Shown piece after piece: positions 48,720 to 56,658 of a DNA stretch of 64,000 nt. The stretch lies in contig JAXHMA010000004.1 of NCBI GenBank assembly GCA_034521835.1, positions 310,001 through 374,000 on the forward strand, read 5' to 3'. This stretch comes from JAMQKA01 sp034521835. GTDB taxonomy: Bacteria; Bacteroidota; Rhodothermia; Balneolales; Balneolaceae. Each line of letters starts with the position of its first letter. The stretch's first letter is position 1. Position numbers and translations under genes: made by a program. Under the pieces are notes generated by a model that saw nothing but the letters and a program-made list of their open reading frames with translations, ran no database searches and was not told the origin of the DNA.

Positions 48720-50130
48720 ATTCAACTATATACTACTGCTGGTTGCGGCTTTGCTGGGCCTTTCGGCCTGCTCTACCACCATGGTTCCGTTCAAATCTCA
48801 ACGGGTTCAGCCCGGTGTTGAAAGTGCTGTCAATGAAAGCCTGGAGAACTTACCTCCACCCAAAGAGAAAGTCGTTGCCGCGGTCTACCGATTCAGCGAT
48901 CAAACCGGCCAGTACAAGCCAGCCGAGCAGGTTGCAAGCTGGTCAACGGCCGTAACCCAGGGCGCAACATCTATATTGATTAAGGCGATGTCCAATTCGG
49001 GCTGGTTTATTCCCATAGAGCGTGAAAGCCTCTCAAACCTGCTGAATGAACGAAAGATCATCAATTCTACGCGGACCCAGAACAACGATAACAGTTCCCT
49101 TCCGCCCCTGCTTTTTGCCGGCATCCTGCTGGAGGGAGGAATTGTTGGATATGACACAAATATTATTACAGGCGGAGGTGGCGCCCGTTACTTAGGCCTG
49201 GATGTTTCGGGACAATTTCGCAAGGATCAGGTCACAATTTACCTGCGGGCTGTATCTACCCAGACAGGTCGCATCCTGAAAACAGTGCATACCACCAAAT
49301 CAATCATCTCGCAGCAGCTGAGTGGAGGTATATTCCGATTTATTGATGAAAACAGGCTGCTTGAAGCCGAGGCTGGCTATACCTTCAACGAACCACCGGT
49401 GATGGCCGTAACCGAGGCGATTGATGAAGCGCTGAAAACGTTGGTTGTTGAGGGGGTTGATGAGGGATTATGGGACCCGCAAAGCCAAGAACAGTTCAGC
49501 TCCTACAAACAAAAATTTATTGATGCCAAAGTGCAGGAAAACCGTAAAAACGTAGACTATTTCGGGTTCAACCGAAATAAAAGGCTCCGAAAAGGTTTTT
49601 ACGGGGCTGCCGATTTTATTTACGGAAGTCATATGGGCAACTTGCCAGACCCCAAAACCATGGCCGGCGGATCTCTAAAGCTTGAATATTTTCTTTCGCC
49701 CTCGATTTCACTGGCCGCAAATGGACAGCGATCTAAAATTGGTGTGGCTAACATGTTTTCTCAATATTACATCGCTTTTGACGCGGGCATCAGAACGTAT
49801 TTAACGCCTGACTTACCGTTTTCTCCATATGCGGGCTTCGGTCTCGGCGCCCTGAGTTATGATTTTAGTCCAGTGTATTACCATTCACCCAATCTTTCAT
49901 CAGGATGGATTCAAAATGATATCTATCCTACGGCAAATGCACAGGCAGGGCTCGATTACAGGTTTTCCGAGAATATTGGATTTCGGATGGGCATCGATTA
50001 CAGGTATTTGCTTAATGGTGGCCAAGAGGGACTCGACGGAGTTCAAGCTGGTAAAATTAACGATCAACAATGGAATTTGTACACGGGGTTTTCTATCAGC
50101 CCGAATATTTTCAAGAGCTTGTTTAACTAA
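48712..50130 (+). CDS. csgG: Curli secretion channel CsgG with additional C-terminal barrel-like domain
   Basis: CsgG forms the nonameric outer-membrane channel for curlins. It is a lipoprotein (LLGLSACSTTM). The CsgG domain is complete to about residue 265: KEKVVAAVYRFSDQTGQYKP, STAVTQGATSILIKAM, WFIPIERESLSNLLNERKII, LEGGIVGYDTNIITGGGGAR, GIFRFIDENRLLEAEAGYTF, NEPPVMAVTEAID. The Phe that lines the E. coli channel before STAV is Trp here. Beyond it lie about 200 residues with beta-strands (GFYGAADFIYGSHMG, LKLEYFLSPSISLAANGQRS, LPFSPYAGFGLGALSYDFSP, GFRMGIDYRYLLN) like an outer-membrane barrel. E. coli CsgG has no such part. Confidence 0.93.
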   Translation: MDKFNYILLLVAALLGLSACSTTMVPFKSQRVQPGVESAVNESLENLPPPKEKVVAAVYRFSDQTGQYKPAEQVASWSTAVTQGATSILIKAMSNSGWFIPIERESLSNLLNERKIINSTRTQNNDNSSLPPLLFAGILLEGGIVGYDTNIITGGGGARYLGLDVSGQFRKDQVTIYLRAVSTQTGRILKTVHTTKSIISQQLSGGIFRFIDENRLLEAEAGYTFNEPPVMAVTEAIDEALKTLVVEGVDEGLWDPQSQEQFSSYKQKFIDAKVQENRKNVDYFGFNRNKRLRKGFYGAADFIYGSHMGNLPDPKTMAGGSLKLEYFLSPSISLAANGQRSKIGVANMFSQYYIAFDAGIRTYLTPDLPFSPYAGFGLGALSYDFSPVYYHSPNLSSGWIQNDIYPTANAQAGLDYRFSENIGFRMGIDYRYLLNGGQEGLDGVQAGKINDQQWNLYTGFSISPNIFKSLFN

Positions 50131-50149
50131 CAAGAATGGAGTAAAAACG

Positions 50150-50220
50150 AAGGGCAACGCCGGAGGCTTACCGAAGGAAAAGTTCCAAACGGTAAGATAG
50201 GAAACCCAGCGCCGCCCCGT
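50150..50220 (+). ncRNA. Possible structured leader RNA upstream of major curlin 1
   Basis: Between csgG and the curlin gene. An outer pairing GGGC (50152-50155) with GCCC (50215-50218 area) encloses a stem CTTACCG (50167-50173)/CGGTAAG (50190-50196) with an inner GGAA/TTCC hairpin. A region of similar layout and partly similar sequence (GGTAAGAT, then GCG and GCCC, then TAAA) precedes the second curlin gene on the minus strand. No known riboswitch class is recognised. The curlin start is 146 nt further on. Confidence 0.4.
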
Positions 50221-50365
50221 AAATTCTTTCTAACGATAAAATATAGAAAAAATTGGAAAGCGTTTACACAGTCGTTCTTTACTCCTGACTAACTGCGACC
50301 AAAGGGTCGGAGACAGCAATGAGGATAATCCTCAACAAAAAAACAAATAAACAGGAGTAACTACC

Positions 50366-51331
50366 ATGAAGAAGATAACCACGCTACTTTTCGCACTGTT
50401 CTTAACGGCGGGGATGACCTACGCACAAGGGAACACGTCGCAAAGCACCAGCACAGGAAACAATAACACCGCGTCTGTCGAACAGGATGGTACTAATAAT
50501 GATGCCTCAATTCTGCAGACTGGTAACGGTAATGATGCTTCCATCGACCAGGGAATTCAAGGCATACTCACCAACAATGATGTCGCCTTTATTTCTCAGA
50601 CTGGAGATCGCAACGAAGCCGCCATTAATCAGCGAGGTGGCTGGGATGGCGAAACAGCTACATTGGACTATACCATTACGCAACAAGGTAATGCCAATTG
50701 GGCTACTGCAACCGGTTGGAATGCCGGAAATGAAGGGGTCATCGACCAAGTAGGTGACCGTAACGAAGCTCGAGCTCGTCAGTCTCTCGGAGAAGGGAAC
50801 GAATTCAACATCAATCACAGAGGTAATGGCAACTTTACCGATGTATTCCAAACCCGAGGTGACGACAACTCTTTCACTCAGCGAATGACGGATGGAGACA
50901 GAAACATTGTTAACCTGCTTCAAGAAGGTAGTGCAAACAAATTCGTCGTAGAAATCTGGGGCGATGCCAATGATGTAGATGCAGACCAGCTCGGAGACGG
51001 TAACGATGTATATCTCAACCTGCGCGGAACCGGACCTGGTGCCGTTCCTGGTGGTGGAGGTGTAGACAACAACTACGTATCTCTGCTTCAAGATGGTTCT
51101 GATAACCTCGTAGATGCTGGCATAGACGGTTCAGGCAACGATGTTATGATTTCTCAGGATGGCAGCAGCAACTTCATTGACGGTTCAGCTCCAGGCCTTT
51201 TCGATGCTGATGGCCTTACTATTGTTGGGAATAATAATACCGTAGATATTAGCCAAAGCGGTTCCAACAATATGTCTACAAAATCTGTCATCGGTAACGG
51301 AAATACCGTAAACGTATCTCAAAGTAACTAA
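50366..51331 (+). CDS. csgA: Major curlin subunit (CsgA-like) of locus 1
   Basis: A secreted 321-residue protein, the presumed amyloid fibre subunit. Signal peptide (MKKITTLLFALFLTAGMTYA) then a Gly/Asn/Gln-rich series of curlin repeats (pattern x-x-Q-x-G-x-x-N-x-A-x-I): TASVEQDGTNNDASILQTGN, GDRNEAAINQRG, GEGNEFNINHRGNG, GSANKFVVEIWGDANDV, GNNNTVDISQSGSNN, GNGNTVNVSQSN. About twelve units can be distinguished, compared with five in E. coli CsgA, some with longer insertions. A strong AGGAG ribosome-binding site lies upstream, and a hairpin follows the stop. Confidence 0.9.
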   Translation: MKKITTLLFALFLTAGMTYAQGNTSQSTSTGNNNTASVEQDGTNNDASILQTGNGNDASIDQGIQGILTNNDVAFISQTGDRNEAAINQRGGWDGETATLDYTITQQGNANWATATGWNAGNEGVIDQVGDRNEARARQSLGEGNEFNINHRGNGNFTDVFQTRGDDNSFTQRMTDGDRNIVNLLQEGSANKFVVEIWGDANDVDADQLGDGNDVYLNLRGTGPGAVPGGGGVDNNYVSLLQDGSDNLVDAGIDGSGNDVMISQDGSSNFIDGSAPGLFDADGLTIVGNNNTVDISQSGSNNMSTKSVIGNGNTVNVSQSN

Positions 51332-51359
51332 AGTGATAACTCTATAAGTTGACAGTCTT

Positions 51360-51387
51360 GGTGGCGCCCTTTGAGTAGGATGCCACC
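51360..51387 (+). terminator. Hairpin after major curlin 1
   Basis: GGTGGC (51360-51365) and GCCACC (51382-51387) form a stem around a 16-nt loop, followed by a T/C-rich stretch. It lies between the major and minor curlin genes and may act as a partial terminator or protect the mRNA end. A comparable hairpin follows curlin 2. Confidence 0.5.
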
Positions 51388-51430
51388 TTCTATTCCACAA
51401 AAACAACAGCATATTTAAAGGAGATTTGTG

Positions 51431-51991
51431 ATGAAAATTTTATTGACTATATCATTTTTTGCCCTCTTGCTGAGTGCTACACTTCCTGCTTACGGGCAGC
51501 GTGCAGAAGCTGAGGTATATCCCGAGCAAGTGTCTATCAATCATAATGACGCTGTCAAAAGCTTCAGCCGGGATTTTGTCACTACACTCTCCCGTAGAAA
51601 CTCGGCAAACATGTTTGGCTCAAACTTTGACATCAGTAACATGGCTGCCATTAATGTATGGGGTGATGGCAATACAGCTTTTTTCAATCAGCAGGGAGCA
51701 GGACTGCTCGGGGCTATCAATGTTTTTGGGGATGAGAATCAGGCCAGTCTGAGTCAGTCGGGCAGCAACCTGGTGTCCATCTTGACCATTAGCGGTGATT
51801 ACAACCATTTTGACATGACGCAACAAGGTGTCGGCCTGAACAATGCCCTCTTTTTGATTGGATCGGGCCTTAATTTTGATGCGGTCCAGACCAATAGTGG
51901 ATTTGAACTGCGACAGGGAGGACAAACCTCCATACCGATCAGTATTCAACATACGGGCCAGCTGCCGCCACTTATCATTGAGAGAAATTAA
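51431..51991 (+). CDS. csgB: Minor curlin (CsgB-like) of locus 1
   Basis: A 186-residue secreted protein with signal peptide (LLTISFFALLLSATLPAYG) and curlin-like repeats (INVWGDGNTAFFNQQGAG, INVFGDENQASLSQSGSN, ILTISGDYNHFDMTQQGVG), fewer and less regular than in the major subunit. By analogy with CsgB it should nucleate the fibres. It ends with a hydrophobic tail (ISIQHTGQLPPLIIERN). Start ATG 51431, preceded by AAAGGAG. Its paralogue in locus 2 lies at 59244-59864. Confidence 0.82.
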   Translation: MKILLTISFFALLLSATLPAYGQRAEAEVYPEQVSINHNDAVKSFSRDFVTTLSRRNSANMFGSNFDISNMAAINVWGDGNTAFFNQQGAGLLGAINVFGDENQASLSQSGSNLVSILTISGDYNHFDMTQQGVGLNNALFLIGSGLNFDAVQTNSGFELRQGGQTSIPISIQHTGQLPPLIIERN

Positions 51992-52032
51992 GACAAGAGA
52001 GAACAACTCAACAGTAATATCATCGTACAGAC

Positions 52033-52656
52033 ATGAAACAATCATTATTGCTGCTAATCATATGCAGTGCTGTTCTGCTCGGGTGCGCACCCGATATAGT
52101 GGAACCTGAGCTGCAGGGTAGTATTCAAGGAACCGTTATTCATGCTGAAACCGGGGAGCGTATCCACAGTGTTAACATCGAAACGACCCCAGCTACCGAA
52201 GCCGTTGTGACGAGCGGTAATGGTGAGTTCCGATTCGTTAATATTTCTACGGGAAGCTACCAGGTAAGGGCCTCGAAACAAGGCTTCCAGACCAAATCTG
52301 CCATGGTCATGGTCAAAGAGAGCCGTACTTCAACAGCAACAATTCAACTATTACCTCGAGAGGACGCCGCCAAAAGTAAATTCATCAAGGCAGGCGTAAC
52401 TGCATGGGAACAAATCGGTCGACCAGATAGCTCATTTGTAAATGTTGAATACCGAGTTAATAACATCAGTGAGTCAAAATCGATCGGGGAGTTTGAGGTG
52501 TATTTTAATATATATACTGACAGAGAGACCTACTTGTTTGAAGTTAACAACACCGAGCTGGATGCCGGAGAACAGAATATCGGCTCCTTTGAAAAATATG
52601 TGAGGGACCGATCGGTTGATTCTGTTACAATCTCCGGCGTCTGGATCAAGGAATAG
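52033..52656 (+). CDS. Curli-linked lipoprotein with carboxypeptidase-regulatory-like domain, locus 1
   Basis: A lipoprotein of 207 residues (lipobox LLGC after MKQSLLLLIICSAVL). Residues about 30-110 have the pattern of carboxypeptidase-regulatory-like/Ig-like domains (GSIQGTVIHAETGERIHSVN, GNGEFRFVNISTGSYQVRAS). The C-terminal half (VNVEYRVNNISESKSIGEFE, then FEVNNTELDAGEQNIGSFEK) is not of a known family but recurs in the paralogue at 58591. The gene is the last of the curli run and begins 41 bp after csgB. It is not a known Csg component; a role at the surface, e.g. in holding or modifying the fibre, is a guess. Confidence 0.75.
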   Translation: MKQSLLLLIICSAVLLGCAPDIVEPELQGSIQGTVIHAETGERIHSVNIETTPATEAVVTSGNGEFRFVNISTGSYQVRASKQGFQTKSAMVMVKESRTSTATIQLLPREDAAKSKFIKAGVTAWEQIGRPDSSFVNVEYRVNNISESKSIGEFEVYFNIYTDRETYLFEVNNTELDAGEQNIGSFEKYVRDRSVDSVTISGVWIKE

Positions 52657-52688
52657 TGGTGGTCTCTGGGGTTTTGACCGCCCCTTTC

Positions 52689-53263
52689 CTACTTAGCTCC
52701 ATTTGCCATAAAATTAGGATTGGAATGCACCACTTTGCATCCGGCCCGCTCCGGGTGGTCAATCACCTCTGCGCCAGCTTCCAGCCTGCGAATAGTCCAC
52801 AATATCAGCAAATCTCCCGAGGCTGTGATGGTCAGCAAATAACCAAATAGCATCAGCCACGAGTGGCCGGTTACAACGCTTACCAAATAAGGAAAAATCC
52901 CAATACCAGTCCGGGCATAGCAGCACCCGACCGATAAGCAGACACCCCAAGAGGTTTGCGGCAGTGGGCATACGGGGCCAGCGCCTTCCAGTTTACTCCA
53001 AACTTGATCGCATTCCACGAGCGATTCCCCGCGATCATCCAGGTAAGCCCGTGTATCAGTTCGTGGGCTACTATACCGAATATCATAAGCAAGAAAAACA
53101 GCAGCGGATCCTCATAAAATACCAACAGATCACTACCGGTCTTATCCCATCCCCAAACCATTATATAGGGCGCTAAAATCAGCCCCGATATAGGTGCAAA
53201 CAGCAACAGGCTAACAAGGTTAGCTTTGCCGAGAGACATGGAATAATCATTGTCACTCATCAC
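52689..53263 (-). CDS. DUF3267-type membrane zinc metalloprotease (single frameshift)
   Basis: A membrane protein of about 190 residues. From ATG 53263: ANLVSLLLFAPISGLILAPY (helix), then FFLLMIFGIVAHELIHGLTW with the HExxH zinc motif inside a helix, and YAHCRKPLGVSAYRSGAAMP. The frame changes near 52890 to FPYLVSVVTGHSWLMLFGYL, then LLILWTIRRLEAG and the C-terminus ending NPNFMANGAK. This is the layout of the DUF3267 family, putative intramembrane proteases. Convergent with the last gene of locus 1. Confidence 0.8.
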
Positions 53264-53305
53264 TCGTAATTTTCGGATTAAAACAGATCATTCTGATCAA
53301 TTCTA

Positions 53306-55438
53306 TTATTCGCCGGCAGTACTGATAAACCGGAACCAAGCTTCTTCCTGTTGCAACCGCTCATGGTATCGTAAAGAAATTTCTTGGGCATGAAGTTTGG
53401 TTATCCACTGCTGAGCCAGATCGAACTCATGGTAGTAGATTAAACGGTGAATCATAGACAAATAAGTGTTAAAAAAATCCAGCTCAATGGAAAGCTCTAA
53501 AAGTTGTTTTGCGTAGATTGACAAAAGCTCTTTGCTCGCTGCATCCTTCTGAAGCGTGTTTTCAACGGCCTGAATTTTCAGGCGATACCGGGCATTAGAA
53601 AAAGCCTCCGGATCTAACACCGCTCTCTCGTAACGCAGCCGCAAATCATACGACCATTGTAGCGAATCCCTGCGAATAGTAATAGTCTCATCAAAAGTTG
53701 AATCATTTTGCTGTTCGGCCAGCTCGGCCGCTTTATGGAGAAATTTCTGTGCCTTTTTAAACGCACGTTCCATCCGGAATGCATCGGCTGCCAGCAGCTG
53801 GGATTCAATACGGTCATCCTGCAAAATCGTCTCTTTAATGACCGGACGTGTATTACCTGTGCGGAGATTCCATATCGCCCAGAGCAGTTTTGGGGAGGTT
53901 TGGGTAGAATCCAGCTGCTTCAATTTCGTAAGAGAACTAATTGCAGCACCAGTATCTTGCCTGGCTACGCTCAGGCGATAGCGATCAAAAAGCTGGGCGG
54001 AAAGGGGTATCTTGTGAGGACAATGCTGTTCGAATATTGAAGACTGACCAAAAATTTGATCGGCGCGCCGTCGGTCACTGCTATCAACCCGAACCGAATC
54101 GAGCCGCTGGTGCCACCCGTCAATAAGCTGGCTGAAAGACTCGGTATAGCCCCGCTCCAAGCTACCACTTTGGTAGGCCTGCACAAAATGTTCGGGAGGA
54201 TGTGTTTCCACCAAGTAGCGGACAAACGAGCCCGCCGTGGTATAGTTCACGGCAGAGCGCCCCGTGTAGAATCCCCAGTAAGAAAGTGCAGATTGCATCT
54301 CTTGAGCGGATGGATACGGTTTCTCAGAGGCCACCAGCTGATCGATAGTGGATCGGGAGGAGCGGTCCGGATCGAGCGCAACGGCTATACCCTCGGTAAG
54401 ACCAATATTGGGAAGCAATCCCGGCCAGTCTAAAAGCGCCGTAACGGCGTGCACAACCTCATGCTTCATGGAGCCGTCGATCTGCTCTTTTGCGATATGT
54501 ATTTGCGGGATTGGCTGCCAGACCGTTACATAGCTGGTGTACTTGGCACCGACGAGTTCTTTTTTCTGCCACGGATCGGCATACAAATAGAGTTCAATTT
54601 TTACAGCTGATTCCGGCTTATCAATGTTTAGGGTTGTTTGGATCTGGTGGATAAAGAACTCGGTTTCCGTGGACAGACGATCAATTTCCTCATCAGAGTA
54701 GGCATCTTTTGCATAGAACAGCTTCGCATGATCGGTTTGCTTTTCACCACCGAGCTGGTGCTGCAGATATTCCCGGGGACTCACCAACCCCATATGCTCC
54801 ATCTGGGTGTAACTAATGATCAAGCCAACAACAGAAAGTCCTACTATCCATGTATAGATCTTATCCTCATGCAGAATAGGGATCAACCAGAGTGTTAAAA
54901 TCCAGCATAATGTTATGAATCGAAATCCTAGAAGAGAGGCTGGAAACTGAACGGCTTCATCGTAAATGGGGCCGGGCCAGTAGCCCCAAACGTGATTAAA
55001 AAAGTACAGCTGAGGAAAGGTCAAAAACTCAAAAAGAAGTCCACCAATTGCAATTAAAATCAATACAAAGGCGGTTATAAAGCGCGGGGCCGGAAGCTTT
55101 AGAAAACGTGTTAAGCGTCCCATCCCCACTCCCAATAGCACGCTTGGAGCGGGCAGAAACACCCAGAATCCCAGCCCATGCACAGTAAAGCAGCCGGTTA
55201 TCAGGGCAAAAAGCAGCAGGGGCAATCCCGCGAGGTACAGCAGCCCACAGATTTCAAGCGCGTGGTGTGCATCTGATCGGCCTACCCGCTTTTTAACGGC
55301 TGTCCATCCGCCCCAAAAGGCGCCCGTCGTGGCGGCCAATATTGCCGACTCAATATGAAAATCGCGAACCAGCGGAATAAATAGCGCAAGAACGCCCACC
55401 ACAACTGAAGCTACATATTTTACGCGGATGTTTTCCAT
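53306..55438 (-). CDS. Multi-helix membrane protein with gluzincin-like peptidase domain
   Basis: A 710-residue protein. The first 220 residues hold about six to seven transmembrane helices (SVVVGVLALFIPLV, FWVFLPAPSVLLGVGMGRLT, FITAFVLILIAIGGLLFEFL, WILTLWLIPILHE and others). A large soluble domain follows with MKHEVVHAVTALLDWPGLLP and a downstream Glu in GLTEGIAVALDPD: the HExxH plus Glu pattern of peptidase-MA-like gluzincins. The C-terminal part is helical, TPR-like (KKAQKFLHKAAELAEQ). It lies head-to-tail with the DUF3267 gene. No substrate can be named. Confidence 0.8.
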   Translation of the reverse strand: MENIRVKYVASVVVGVLALFIPLVRDFHIESAILAATTGAFWGGWTAVKKRVGRSDAHHALEICGLLYLAGLPLLLFALITGCFTVHGLGFWVFLPAPSVLLGVGMGRLTRFLKLPAPRFITAFVLILIAIGGLLFEFLTFPQLYFFNHVWGYWPGPIYDEAVQFPASLLGFRFITLCWILTLWLIPILHEDKIYTWIVGLSVVGLIISYTQMEHMGLVSPREYLQHQLGGEKQTDHAKLFYAKDAYSDEEIDRLSTETEFFIHQIQTTLNIDKPESAVKIELYLYADPWQKKELVGAKYTSYVTVWQPIPQIHIAKEQIDGSMKHEVVHAVTALLDWPGLLPNIGLTEGIAVALDPDRSSRSTIDQLVASEKPYPSAQEMQSALSYWGFYTGRSAVNYTTAGSFVRYLVETHPPEHFVQAYQSGSLERGYTESFSQLIDGWHQRLDSVRVDSSDRRRADQIFGQSSIFEQHCPHKIPLSAQLFDRYRLSVARQDTGAAISSLTKLKQLDSTQTSPKLLWAIWNLRTGNTRPVIKETILQDDRIESQLLAADAFRMERAFKKAQKFLHKAAELAEQQNDSTFDETITIRRDSLQWSYDLRLRYERAVLDPEAFSNARYRLKIQAVENTLQKDAASKELLSIYAKQLLELSIELDFFNTYLSMIHRLIYYHEFDLAQQWITKLHAQEISLRYHERLQQEEAWFRFISTAGE

Positions 55439-55589
55439 GCTGAAATATACGGACGAAAGGATGAAACGATTGTCAATTTTTCTCTTCTCATTTGTTAAAT
55501 ATCCCTAAAGAAAGGCGATTCTCAGAGACATCAAAGCATCCCGGATTTATCACTTAATCCCTGGTAAAAGTCATAAGAATTTCATTTTC

Positions 55590-56441
55590 CTAACTTTTGA
55601 ACAGGGTGCTCAGTACAAACCAAATATTTTCTTTACGCTCCATCAGTCGGCGCTTAAAGTAAGGCACCCACTTGGTTCCGTAGGGTACATAAATACGCGC
55701 GTTGTACCCATTTGCTGCCAGGTCTTCCATCGTTTCCTGGCGCAGGCCGTACAACATCTGGAATTCATAGCGTGACTTGCCGATCTCATGTTCTTCGGCG
55801 TATTTTTTTACCCAGTTTACCAGTTCATCATCATGCGTAGCTATGCGGGGGTAGGTCGTATTTTCCAGTAGAATGGAAGCAAATTCTTTATACGCCTCCC
55901 GAATAGCCGACATGTTTTGCAGTGCGATTCGCTCGGGTTCCTTATAGGCGCCTTTACAGAGCCGCACGTCGGCCCCCATATCCGCCAGCTCGGGTATATC
56001 CTGCTTGGATCGATGCAGGTATGCCTGAATCACAATGCCGACATGCTTGCCATATTTTCTAAACGCCTCCTTGAATAGCCCAATCGTATCCTCCGTATAG
56101 TCCGACCCCTCCATATCGATCCGTACAAACTGATCGTATTCCCTGGCTGCATCCAATAGACGAAACAGGTTCTCTTTGCAGAAGTCACGATCAATATCCA
56201 ACCCCATCATTGTAAGTTTAACCGATATGCTACTCTTGAGTCCGGCGGCGTCAATTCCCTTCAGCAGATCTATGTAGTTGTCTGCGGTTTGGCTGGATAC
56301 TTCGCGATCCTTCACATTTTCTCCCAGCAGATCGAGTGTAACCTTAATGTCCTTTTTATTTAACTCTTTTACTTTGGGAATCGATTCTTCCAGCGTCTCA
56401 CCGGCTACAAAACGTTTAGCTAGCGTAAAGGGCAATTTCAT
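55590..56441 (-). CDS. Proline dehydrogenase
   Basis: A 283-residue, monofunctional proline dehydrogenase that oxidises proline to pyrroline-5-carboxylate with FAD. It shows the TIM-barrel motifs of the family: SSISVKLTMMGLDID, VRIDMEGSDYTEDTIGLFKE, GIVIQAYLHRSKQDIPELA, VRLCKGAYKEPERIALQ, ATHDDELVNWVKKYA, EFQMLYGLRQETMEDL and the substrate-site end YVPYGTKWVPYFKRRLMER. The length fits monofunctional enzymes. The gene for the second step (P5C dehydrogenase) is not nearby. Confidence 0.94.
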   Translation of the reverse strand: MKLPFTLAKRFVAGETLEESIPKVKELNKKDIKVTLDLLGENVKDREVSSQTADNYIDLLKGIDAAGLKSSISVKLTMMGLDIDRDFCKENLFRLLDAAREYDQFVRIDMEGSDYTEDTIGLFKEAFRKYGKHVGIVIQAYLHRSKQDIPELADMGADVRLCKGAYKEPERIALQNMSAIREAYKEFASILLENTTYPRIATHDDELVNWVKKYAEEHEIGKSRYEFQMLYGLRQETMEDLAANGYNARIYVPYGTKWVPYFKRRLMERKENIWFVLSTLFKS

Positions 56442-56658
56442 TTTAGATTATGACATTTTGATTCGAAAGAGCGATGAAAATATTAAATCGAGTGGAAAAT
56501 AGCGGATCAATTACTGTCCACCCCTGCTTGCTGTACCCGCAGCAGATTCTTATTCCAAATGAATTATCATCAAACAAATGTAAAAGAAAGCGTAACACAA
56601 TCGGTTCAACTACGTATTAGCTTGATGTTCTAAAATAAAATTTGATGAGGTAAAATTT

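Noticed and set aside
50150..50220. Interpretation of the curlin leader as a c-di-GMP or cobalamin riboswitch
   Set aside because: The conserved core bases of these classes are not present; only an unnamed possible structure is reported.
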